64,000 nt of DNA from Maridesulfovibrio hydrothermalis AM13 = DSM 14728. GTDB lineage: Bacteria > Desulfobacterota > Desulfovibrionia > Desulfovibrionales > Desulfovibrionaceae. A model generated the notes under the pieces. The model had not been told where the DNA came from. It worked only from the letters and a program-made list of their open reading frames with translations, and did not search any database. A program made the translations under genes and the position numbers. Shown one piece after another: positions 24,679-32,008 of this stretch. Where the stretch lies: NCBI RefSeq assembly GCF_000331025.1, contig NC_020055.1, positions 1 through 64,000 on the forward strand, given 5' to 3'. Numbering within the stretch: position 1 is the first letter of the stretch; each line of letters starts with the position of its first letter.

Positions 24679-24905
24679 GCTATGGTTTTTATCTACCCTA
24701 TTTCCAACTACTTGCAAAGCTGTTTTCAGCTATGTCCGAAAGATCGACACTTTTCCACAGGTCTTTTTGGTACATAGCAAAACGTTTTGGGTTTTGCATT
24801 TTTTTATCTGCTATTTTGAGTAGTTATAAAACGCCATAAAATACCAAAAAAAGTTTTCCACAGGATAAAGGATAAAATAAAGTTGAGGGGTCACTCAGTT
24901 TTATG
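24679..24905 (-). promoter_or_regulatory. CRISPR leader B
   Basis: About 225 bases homologous to leaders A, C and D, with a few more changes near the distal end (GGATAAAGGATAAAAT in place of GGATAAATGTCAAAAT). It fills the gap between array B and the cas6-RT-cas1 stop codon, so array B is read in the same direction as the cas genes but from its own leader. Confidence 0.85.
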
Positions 24906-24918
24906 TTTTTTATAAAAA

Positions 24919-27546
24919 TTAAATGATTTCAACTTCTCCCAAACTGAGATTCCTTTCTCCGCTACGGAAAAATTTCAATTCATCACGATCCATGACCCAA
25001 TTCCGCAAATTCTGCACCTGTGCGTCAAGCAATTGTGCAAATGTGCCAGCCTCTGTTGCTATGCGAATACACATCTCTTTTTCAAAAGACTCAAGAATTT
25101 TCCCCATGCTGCGGCCGTTCAGTTTAAATTTTTTAGCTGTGACCGGTTCAAAGTCTTTGGCGGTAATAATATTTTTATTTAACAATCGCAGAGCAAAGCG
25201 GTCCATTCTGGCACGAAAAGGTTCTTGAAGGTCAGCGACCAGAGATTCATAATTATTTTTACTGCTGTGTAGAATCCCAAGGTAAGGATTAAGACCTCTG
25301 ACCCGAAGCAAAGAATTTATGCGGTTGAAGAGCAGAGTATAGCAAAAATCAAGTAAAGCGTTAAGTTGGTCAGGTTTAGAACGGGGCAGCCGAACATGAC
25401 TGCGCATAGTACTATCCATTATAAAAGAATTAAATACTGAAAAGCACAACCTTGCTGCATTGCCTTCAATTCCCATCAGAGTGGAGTTGCCTGATGCATC
25501 CTGCACAGATTTTTCAATGGATTTAAGCTTATCTGAAATATCACATGCTGCGCCGCGTGAAGACAGCCACTGCCGGTAATTATTGATCTTCGCACTCACC
25601 AGCTTTCTGGCAGCTTTTGCCTTATTTGTATCACTCATGGATTCATAGCGGGCCATATGCTTGCCGGATGTAATATGATACTGCCGTGAATCCGGATAAA
25701 GCGTATTTATATAATATCCCGAAGGGGTACAAAAAGTAACGGGGATCTTCTCATAACTGCATTTCTGGATAAGCTTGGTCGACACAGAACTGTTGCCGTA
25801 AACAACTATTTCGTTAGTCCGTGCAAAGGGAATACGCGCAATGGCAGTCCCGTTTTTTTTGACTGCAAGACAGTCAATATCAACACCTAGTGAAGCAAAA
25901 TGATTACATACATAAACAGTCCTTTTCAATTGTGCCTGTTCGATATTTTCCCATGCAATATCGCTATCCAGATCAATGCCCAGAAATCTGAAACCGGGAT
26001 CAATATTGCTGATGCGTGTTTTTTGCTCTTTAAGGCTCAAGCCCAGCGGGGCAAGTGTCAGGCGCATATCCTCATATGCCTTACGGCATTCTTCTTTACT
26101 GCGGGCCAGTACCACAAAATCATCTGCGTAACGAATAAAGCGATAACCGAGTTCTTCCATGCGTTCATCAACACCGTCCAAGTAAAGATTGGACAACAAC
26201 GGAGAGAGAGAACTGCCCTGCACCAGACCTTTTGCATCTTGTCTATCCTCATCAACAAGCCCGGCATTAACGCATGACTTGAGGGCCTTAAAAGTCATAT
26301 GGTCAGCTTGAGGCAGAGCATCCTGAAGTTTGCGGAGCATGGTAGGCCTGTCTATTTCATCAAAAAAAGAATCAATATCAGATTCAAAAACGTAACGGCA
26401 TCCTTCGCGTATTGCCTGCCGGATCATCCTTTTTGCATCTTCACGGGAACGTCCTTTCCGAAAACCTACAGAAGAATGTTCAAACATACGGTCCATAACC
26501 GGTGAAAGAAGTTGATGCAGCAGTTTCTGAGTCAGTGTATCTTCCGGAGGACATGTTCCAATGATCCTGCTTCCGCCGTATGGTTTATGCATTTCGAAAG
26601 GCACAGCCGCAGAACAGGTGAACTCGCCCATCAAAATACGATCGCGCATTTCAAATACTGCCTTTTCAATGGAGCCGTAATCACGTTCAAGCTCACTGGA
26701 AAGATCACTGTCTCTGTTAATTTTAGAAGCAGCAGCACCAAGTGCGTAATCATTTTTCAGCAATGCATCAAAATAGGGAACTTCCGTGTCAAGTTTATAA
26801 TAGCCTTGTCCCGTGGCAACCCTGCGTCCTGTATGAATCCGTGAACAAAGCAGAAGCAGCGGCATGATTTTTTCCAGATTACCTTTCAAATATAAAGGTC
26901 CGGTCATACCGTTCAAGAATTGTGTTCCCTTGCTGCTTTGTGAATTATGCCTGAACTCCTCATAATTCCAGTAGTATGGATGGATGGTTATTTCGCTTAA
27001 AAGATCGTCGCTTAGCGTTAAATTCAGATCAAAAAAAGAATTTGCCCGCCGGCAGAAGGCGTTGAAAAATTTTGATTTTCCAATCATCCAGCGACGTTTA
27101 TTGTCCGAAGGCTTGAAGGGGAACGGGGTCAAAAAATCCAGACATATTTCTTTCGGGCACTCGGTAAAATTTGAAGAAGAAACAAGCCCCTCCATACTTT
27201 CTTGCCAGATTTCACCCGTACTGTTCATTTTAAAATTATTTTCAGGATCAGACAGATATTTATTCAAGCTGGATAAAAAAGAACTTATCTGGGCCGGCTC
27301 GGCAGAAGGAAAGATAAATTCTATATTATAATAAAAATTTTTACGAACTCTGTTCCCAAAAGGACTGCTGGAAGGATGAAAACAATACTGTAACCCACGC
27401 AATCCCGCGAGCCTTAGAGCCGTCTTGAAAATTGCATCCAGCACAAACAGCGGGTGCTGCTTTGCAAATTTATTACGTTTGTTTATCAGGGAAATTTTAA
27501 CACAATGCCAGCCAAGGTTCTTAATAGGAGCGAAATTTGTAATCAT
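24919..27546 (-). CDS. cas1: Cas6-RT-Cas1 fusion protein
   Basis: An 875-residue fusion. Residues about 1-255 look like Cas6, ending in a Gly-rich segment (GMTGPLYLKGN...TGRRVATGQGYYKL). Residues about 290-525 are a group-II-intron-like reverse transcriptase with ESD390IDSFF, QGSSLSPLLSN and YADD at 473-476. Residues about 540-875 are Cas1, with catalytic candidates E694 (IEGNAARL), H760 (GILHS) and E775 (LQEPFRARMDR). All key residues are present. Fusions of this type in Marinomonas process crRNA and acquire spacers from RNA as well as DNA. The gene begins 3 bases after cas2. Confidence 0.95.
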   Translation of the reverse strand: MITNFAPIKNLGWHCVKISLINKRNKFAKQHPLFVLDAIFKTALRLAGLRGLQYCFHPSSSPFGNRVRKNFYYNIEFIFPSAEPAQISSFLSSLNKYLSDPENNFKMNSTGEIWQESMEGLVSSSNFTECPKEICLDFLTPFPFKPSDNKRRWMIGKSKFFNAFCRRANSFFDLNLTLSDDLLSEITIHPYYWNYEEFRHNSQSSKGTQFLNGMTGPLYLKGNLEKIMPLLLLCSRIHTGRRVATGQGYYKLDTEVPYFDALLKNDYALGAAASKINRDSDLSSELERDYGSIEKAVFEMRDRILMGEFTCSAAVPFEMHKPYGGSRIIGTCPPEDTLTQKLLHQLLSPVMDRMFEHSSVGFRKGRSREDAKRMIRQAIREGCRYVFESDIDSFFDEIDRPTMLRKLQDALPQADHMTFKALKSCVNAGLVDEDRQDAKGLVQGSSLSPLLSNLYLDGVDERMEELGYRFIRYADDFVVLARSKEECRKAYEDMRLTLAPLGLSLKEQKTRISNIDPGFRFLGIDLDSDIAWENIEQAQLKRTVYVCNHFASLGVDIDCLAVKKNGTAIARIPFARTNEIVVYGNSSVSTKLIQKCSYEKIPVTFCTPSGYYINTLYPDSRQYHITSGKHMARYESMSDTNKAKAARKLVSAKINNYRQWLSSRGAACDISDKLKSIEKSVQDASGNSTLMGIEGNAARLCFSVFNSFIMDSTMRSHVRLPRSKPDQLNALLDFCYTLLFNRINSLLRVRGLNPYLGILHSSKNNYESLVADLQEPFRARMDRFALRLLNKNIITAKDFEPVTAKKFKLNGRSMGKILESFEKEMCIRIATEAGTFAQLLDAQVQNLRNWVMDRDELKFFRSGERNLSLGEVEII

Positions 27547-27549
27547 ATT

Positions 27550-27828
27550 TTAGATAACGAAGGAGTAATTTTCATTGATGCGAGGCGGAGCATTGCCGAT
27601 ATCTTTAGGTTTATGGCTGCCAAGCGGATAGATGGATACGAAGCCTGTTTCAATCTGAAGGTGTTCGAGTTTAGCAATAAGTCTACCTTTCAATTGAGTA
27701 GTCAAATCACACTCAAAAACACTCTCCTGAACTCGAAAACCGAACCCTTCAAGTATTTTTGAAACTTTATAGCGTTCCTTGTCGCAGGAGATGTCATAAG
27801 CAATGAGGTGCCGTGTTATTTTGCTCAT
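27550..27828 (-). CDS. cas2: Cas2 spacer-integration subunit
   Basis: About 92 residues with the Cas2 ferredoxin-like pattern ITRHLIAYDISCDKERYKVSKILEGFGFRVQESVFECDL; the catalytic-type Asp is in AYDIS. It pairs with Cas1 to form the integrase complex. The ATG chosen is two codons inside a GTG alternative. The gene is directly upstream of cas6-RT-cas1 (three bases apart), so the two are co-translated. A hairpin at 27835-27872 overlaps its probable ribosome-binding site. Confidence 0.93.
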   Translation of the reverse strand: MSKITRHLIAYDISCDKERYKVSKILEGFGFRVQESVFECDLTTQLKGRLIAKLEHLQIETGFVSIYPLGSHKPKDIGNAPPRINENYSFVI

Positions 27829-27834
27829 AAACAC

Positions 27835-27872
27835 AATTTGCCCTTAACGCCTAACTGCGTCAAGGGCAAATT
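27835..27872 (-). terminator. Hairpin between array C and cas2 (terminator or RBS-masking)
   Basis: On the minus strand AATTTGCCCTT and AAGGGCAAATT form a perfect 11-bp stem with a 16-base loop. It follows the last repeat of array C where arrays A, B and D have a different terminator. It ends six to seven bases before the cas2 ATG, so the only purine-rich ribosome-binding candidate (AAGGG) lies within the 3' arm. It could end the array transcript, control cas2 translation, or both. Confidence 0.6.
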
Positions 27873-27884
27873 AAATTTTCCGGA

Positions 27885-28055
27885 CCATACCGATATGGAT
27901 ACCTCTTTTGAGATCCAGCTTGCAGTTCCCTTGTAGAAGAGGGGATTGCGTCAAAACCCATACCGATATGGATACCTCTTTTGAGTCTACGCTTGTTGAA
28001 GAATCTCTTGCTCCTGAAGTCAAAACCCATACCGATATGGATACCTCTTTTTGAG
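27885..28055 (-). CRISPR. CRISPR array C: 3 repeats (one partial), 2 spacers
   Basis: A shortened distal repeat (27885-27912, lacking its first eight bases), a full repeat at 27950 and a leader-side repeat at 28019-28055 that has one extra T in its T run. The spacers are 37 and 33 bp. The degenerate repeat at the left end and the leader at the right confirm the minus-strand direction. The array lies between cmr6 and cas2. Confidence 0.95.
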
Positions 28056-28305
28056 GCTATGGTTTTTATCTACCTTATTTCCAACTACTTGCAAAGCTGT
28101 TTTCAGCTATGTCCGAAAAAACAACACTTTTCCACACCCATTTCTGGCACATAGCAAAACGTTTTGGGTTTTGCATTTTTTTATACGTTATTTTAAATGG
28201 TTGTAAAACGCCGTAAAATTCCAAAAAAAGTTTTCCACAGGGTAAATGCCAAAATAAAGTTGAGGGATCACTCAGTTTTATTTTTGGTATTACCTTTTCA
28301 ATAAA
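28056..28305 (-). promoter_or_regulatory. CRISPR leader C
   Basis: About 250 bases homologous to the other leaders, starting GCTATGG and ending near TTTTCAATAAATAT. It is the most diverged of the four (for example CACCCATTTCTGGCAC for CAGCCATTTTTGGTAC), consistent with being an older, resident copy within the cas locus. Confidence 0.85.
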
Positions 28306-28480
28306 TATGCTGCATTTTTATCAGAAATAAGTTTTACCGTCTCTTCCCGCAAGGCAGGGATTTAATAGGGCAGCAAATTTTGTTTTTGCCTGTCCTTTAA
28401 TTTGGGTAAAATTTATTAATTAAATTCAGGTTTATTAAAAAAGGGGATTACAGGGGGGCAGGTGTGCGGATATTTCTTTT
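28306..28480. other. AT-rich spacer between leader C and cmr6
   Basis: No gene is visible. The stretch is AT-rich, with one G-rich run (CAGGGGGGCAGG) near 28451. A possible weak inverted repeat (GCAGGG...CCTGTCC) lies around 28353-28400. I see no promoter with confidence. Confidence 0.4.
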
Positions 28481-28518
28481 AAAACACCGTAGACCTGACG
28501 AGCAGTCTACGATGTTTT
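28481..28518 (-). terminator. Terminator of the cmr operon
   Basis: AAAACA-CGTAGAC and GTCTACG-TGTTTT pair around a CTGACGAGCA loop, 23 bases after the cmr6 stop. On the minus strand it ends in TTTT, so it should stop the cmr transcript before array C. Confidence 0.8.
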
Positions 28519-28540
28519 GTTTCCACCAATCACATTAAAT

Positions 28541-29566
28541 TTAAGATTTCCAGATTGCTTTTAAGACCAGTGCTGATTTATTATCTTTTTTGACTTTCTT
28601 TTTCAAAGCTTTCACGCCAAGATTATTGACGAGTAGTGTTGCCATTTCTTTCTGTGTTTCTGCAGGCAGTCCACTGTCGGTGATTTTTTTAACAAAATAT
28701 TCAAGCTTGTTGTTAAGTATGGATTTATTGTTACGCACTTCCTCTTTGAATTCTTTCATGATTTCTTCAGGGGGCGTTGGCTTGGGGTGTTCTTCAGTTG
28801 ATTTAATAGGCTCGAAATATCCATACCCATTGGAGGATTTTGCTCCGAATCCTTCGTCACAAGCCAGTTGCCAGTGTTTTGTCACTATGTCTCGATGTTT
28901 TTCATCCTGACATATAAATGCGAAGGTAAAAGTGATTCCTTTAGGAACCACAATAAATTCTACAGGCACGGGTTCTTCTATATCCGGTGCAGATTCATAT
29001 CCCTTTTCTCCAGAGTTCCCTTTGGTATGGTGAGGAGTAATTACATCAAGAACCAACAGATCCGAGATTTTTTTTATCAACGGGACCGGGAAGGAGTCCA
29101 GAAACAGAACCTTTCCGTTGCTGTCATCATCCTCTCCATAAATGTCAGATATTTCATCTTTTGCCTCCAGCGAAGCTATCGCCTTACAGGCTCCCTTTAC
29201 AGAAGATCCTGGAATATAGGGAACTCCGTAGGTGTGGTGCAGTGAAAACCCTACATGCATTGCGGCTCCATAGCTGAGGCCAGATATAAATTTTGATCCG
29301 GTTTTGGCTTCAAGTATAAGGGCGCCAGTCTTTTCAAGATACTCCAACCATTTTTGGTTGGAAAGTTTATAAATATTTCTGAAATTGTCATCCTGAACAG
29401 ATTTGGTAAGTGCAGCCAATACGGTTCTCTTCTCTCCTACATGGTCATTATTTTCGGGCTTGGCTATTGAGAGAGAGTGTTTTTCAGGATGCTCAAAGAT
29501 AAGAGCGTGCAGTCCCAGTTTGTGCATCAGCAGTGAGGGGTGAACAGCTTGAAGATCAGTTTTCAT
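28541..29566 (-). CDS. cmr6: Cmr6 (Cas7-type RAMP subunit)
   Basis: A 341-residue RAMP protein. SYGAAMHVGFSLHHTYGVPYIPGSSVKGACKAIA (about residues 98-131) is the signature of Cmr6, and GFGAKSSNGYGYF near residue 240 is its Gly-rich C-terminal RAMP motif. The last 80 residues form a Lys-rich helical extension. Cmr6 caps the Cmr4/Cmr5 filament at the 3' end of the crRNA. It is the last gene of the cmr operon, overlapping cmr5 by 11 bases. Confidence 0.93.
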   Translation of the reverse strand: MKTDLQAVHPSLLMHKLGLHALIFEHPEKHSLSIAKPENNDHVGEKRTVLAALTKSVQDDNFRNIYKLSNQKWLEYLEKTGALILEAKTGSKFISGLSYGAAMHVGFSLHHTYGVPYIPGSSVKGACKAIASLEAKDEISDIYGEDDDSNGKVLFLDSFPVPLIKKISDLLVLDVITPHHTKGNSGEKGYESAPDIEEPVPVEFIVVPKGITFTFAFICQDEKHRDIVTKHWQLACDEGFGAKSSNGYGYFEPIKSTEEHPKPTPPEEIMKEFKEEVRNNKSILNNKLEYFVKKITDSGLPAETQKEMATLLVNNLGVKALKKKVKKDNKSALVLKAIWKS

Positions 29567-29981
29567 TGCTCACCTCGGTGTTTGTGTTACTGTTATCTTT
29601 TTTGGGTATGATAGCCTTAGCCATACGTTTCAGCCACGCAGTGTATGCAACCGCCTCAATCGTAGCATGACGTAAGTTCTTCTCGCATAGTTTGTAGGCC
29701 TCCGATGGGTAGTTAGTAGTTTTGTCTTTATCTAATTCCTTTTTAGCAAGATATTCGACAAGTTCCTTGCCGATCATATAGCGGTCATTTTGCTCGTTAC
29801 CGCTGTTATCTGTTTTTGACTTCTCAAGGAGGAAAATTAAAGTTTGCGGAAGACCATTAATTTTTATTTTTGCGGGCAGTCCTTCAAGTTCTGTCCTGAT
29901 GTCTGCTGCGTTGTCTTTGCCTTTGCATTTATCAATAAAATTAAAAGCCTTTTTAGATAGGATGTTGTCTCTGCTATCCAT
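29556..29981 (-). CDS. cmr5: Cmr5 (small helical subunit)
   Basis: About 141 residues, all helical, with DSRDNILSKKAFNFIDKCKGK at the start and the Cmr5-like TNYPSEAYKLCEKNLRHATIEAVAYTAWLKRMAKAI later. The start chosen has AAGGAG six bases upstream; a longer form begins 18 bases earlier. Cmr5 forms the minor filament beside Cmr4 and holds the target RNA. It sits between cmr4 and cmr6 with short overlaps to both. Confidence 0.88.
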   Translation of the reverse strand: MDSRDNILSKKAFNFIDKCKGKDNAADIRTELEGLPAKIKINGLPQTLIFLLEKSKTDNSGNEQNDRYMIGKELVEYLAKKELDKDKTTNYPSEAYKLCEKNLRHATIEAVAYTAWLKRMAKAIIPKKDNSNTNTEVSNEN

Positions 29982-30819
29982 GACTTTCTCCTTTCTCAAT
30001 AGGAGTGATTTCCATCAATCCGTGTCCGGTGGACTCGTTGCCGCCGACCTGAAAGAATAGAGGCTTGGTCTCTATGAGCTTTGTTGAGTATTTGCCAGAT
30101 TCAGAAGGATCATCTCCATTGTAAGGAGGGCTTTCAAGTAGCTGCCCGAAAAAGATGCTTTCTGCTGGAACAAATTCTTCATACCAGAGGCTCTTAGACT
30201 GTTTAGTTGCGCTGAGCTTGTTATGGGCGCGTATTTCCATGGCATTGGATGCAAACCATTCAAATGTCTCGTCAGAAACAAGGGCCAGCCTGCTTTTCAG
30301 GTAATTAGGGACTCCTTCTGATGGTAAATTAAGTTTTTGTGACTTTGCTTTTAACTTGATGTCCTCAAGGTACACATTTTCGATGTCTGCCAGTGCAGAA
30401 GATATGATGGTGTCATCGTTTATGTTACTTATTTCATGAGGTTCTATACCTTGTTTTACCAAGGTTTCATTGAACCTGCTTACCTGAAGCGGACAGGTGA
30501 TCAGAAAAAAAGTTCGGGCACTTGCTCTTATGGGAAGGTACAGTATCTGTGCATCAACGAATCCGAGTAGTCCTGCACTTTTGTTGTCTACATCCGACGA
30601 ATCTGGACCGAAGGCTGTGTGTTCTTCGGTTTGCTCCCAGTCGTCATTGCGCTGGCAAATATCTCTCCAGACTCCTTTTAAGGATGTTGCCGGGATGAAC
30701 GGGAAATTGGTGTAGCGTTCACGCACAACGGGTAGATCTATGCCATCTCCTGCTTCTGTCGCGCCGCAATGAAGAGGGGTTACAGCTCTATATATAAGTG
30801 TTTTTGAATTAGTAAACAT
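29974..30819 (-). CDS. cmr4: Cmr4 (Cas7 backbone, target-RNA nuclease)
   Basis: A 281-residue RAMP protein. The N terminus YRAVTPLHCGATEAGDGIDLPVVRERYTNFPFIPATSLKGVWRD is the Cmr4 signature. The loop containing D25/D28 corresponds to where the family carries the Asp that cleaves target RNA at 6-base intervals. A Gly-rich end, FFQVGGNESTGHGLMEI, closes the fold. Cmr4 is the repeating backbone of the complex and should give this system its RNase activity. Confidence 0.95.
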   Translation of the reverse strand: MFTNSKTLIYRAVTPLHCGATEAGDGIDLPVVRERYTNFPFIPATSLKGVWRDICQRNDDWEQTEEHTAFGPDSSDVDNKSAGLLGFVDAQILYLPIRASARTFFLITCPLQVSRFNETLVKQGIEPHEISNINDDTIISSALADIENVYLEDIKLKAKSQKLNLPSEGVPNYLKSRLALVSDETFEWFASNAMEIRAHNKLSATKQSKSLWYEEFVPAESIFFGQLLESPPYNGDDPSESGKYSTKLIETKPLFFQVGGNESTGHGLMEITPIEKGESHG

Positions 30820-32008
30820 GATTACTCCTGAGCTTTGGAATGGTGTTGCCGAGCAGGCAGAGGCCGAAGCCTTGCGCTCTTAAAAAATCATCATCGCCGA
30901 TGACCTGTCCGTTCAATTTGTTTATGTTTTCAAGCTGGTCAGCATTTGCCTTGAAGTGATAGACGCTGCCTGCCGGGACAAAGCTTCTTGCGGACCGTTG
31001 TTGTTTTTTCTGCATATCATATCCACCGAGATAAAAAGGCTTACCAACGGCTGCCGCCTGTAAGGTAGCTCTTACTTCTCCGGCGTTGCTTTTGATGATG
31101 CACTCGTTGTTGCTGCCAGCTTTAGGTCGCCAGCCTCCATCGAAGTAGCCTGGAGTTGCCATGTAGATACAGAATGAAACATAGCCATCTTTGTCCGCAG
31201 TGATGGCGTCACTGGACAGGGTAGGCCAGCTTAGCTCTGTTAGAGTCACTGAGGCGCAACGGCGTTCACCTGCTACCGTAAGAGAATTTTCTGGATTGGC
31301 TCCTATGTTCCTAAGAATTTTAAGGGCATCGCTGTCGTTGCTTCCCCACTGGCAGAGCAGACGGGCTTTGCGTTTGCTGTTCATCCTGACATGCTTTAGT
31401 GAAAACAGGATTGAATCTTTTCCAGCATTGGTATCTTTGTCTATGCCTACATTGGTTCTGTGTTCTGGAGTCCAGAGTTCGTCTTGAGGGTAAATGTCTT
31501 TGTTTAGCTTTACTGATATCGCTTGTTGTGAACTCAGGTAACTGGTCAGTGACTTGGAATTTATCCACATTATATCCGTAGGCTTAGGTAGCCTTTTCCC
31601 TTTCGGTGGAACCAAAAGATGATCTAGTTCCAAACTGGAGGCAGAGGTGTTGTTTTTTATAGTATTAAAAGTTGAAAGGAGGTACTCCCCGTTCGTTCCA
31701 TTCTCCAGATAACCGTCCAACGGCATGGGAAACATTAATTGTCCGTCAACTACTGGGAGGGGCCCTTTCTGGAATAGTTCTCCCGCTGACTGTGTGTCTC
31801 CGAACCATTTGGGCCAACTATGAGCAAATCCTTTATCTCGGCGCATTGACGCAAAATTCTGGGTTATGAAAATGCCCCCTCTCATGGCCCCGAACATGAC
31901 CGATGGCGGAGGAGGAAATATTGAGTCTACGGCATGTGCTTCATCAACTCCAAAGCTGCGGCTATCGCGGCAGAAGATTGTATCAAGAGGTGCTATTTCG
32001 ACAAACAT
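30809..32008 (-). CDS. cmr3: Cmr3 (Cas5-type RAMP subunit)
   Basis: A 399-residue protein. The start EIAPLDTIFCRDSRSFGVDEAHAVDSIFPPPPSVMFGAMR is the Cmr3 pattern, where the F/P-rich loop and AMR segment follow the first RAMP strand. YMATPGYFDGGWRPK in the middle and GYDMQKKQQRSARSFVPAGSVYHF near the end are also family features. Cmr3 binds the 5' tag of the crRNA together with Cmr2. The gene overlaps cmr2 and cmr4 by about 10-15 bases. Confidence 0.93.
   Translation of the reverse strand: MFVEIAPLDTIFCRDSRSFGVDEAHAVDSIFPPPPSVMFGAMRGGIFITQNFASMRRDKGFAHSWPKWFGDTQSAGELFQKGPLPVVDGQLMFPMPLDGYLENGTNGEYLLSTFNTIKNNTSASSLELDHLLVPPKGKRLPKPTDIMWINSKSLTSYLSSQQAISVKLNKDIYPQDELWTPEHRTNVGIDKDTNAGKDSILFSLKHVRMNSKRKARLLCQWGSNDSDALKILRNIGANPENSLTVAGERRCASVTLTELSWPTLSSDAITADKDGYVSFCIYMATPGYFDGGWRPKAGSNNECIIKSNAGEVRATLQAAAVGKPFYLGGYDMQKKQQRSARSFVPAGSVYHFKANADQLENINKLNGQVIGDDDFLRAQGFGLCLLGNTIPKLRSNHVY

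Larger units (their letters stand above)
23612..24902. repeat. Duplicated segment, copy B (Fic 3' end to CRISPR leader)
   Basis: It matches 10001-11290 with roughly one change per hundred bases outside the spacers. It starts six bases after the IS3-family element and stops about 17 bases before the stop codon of the RT-Cas1 gene. The shared flanks with wholly different spacers are discussed as a finding. Confidence 0.9.
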
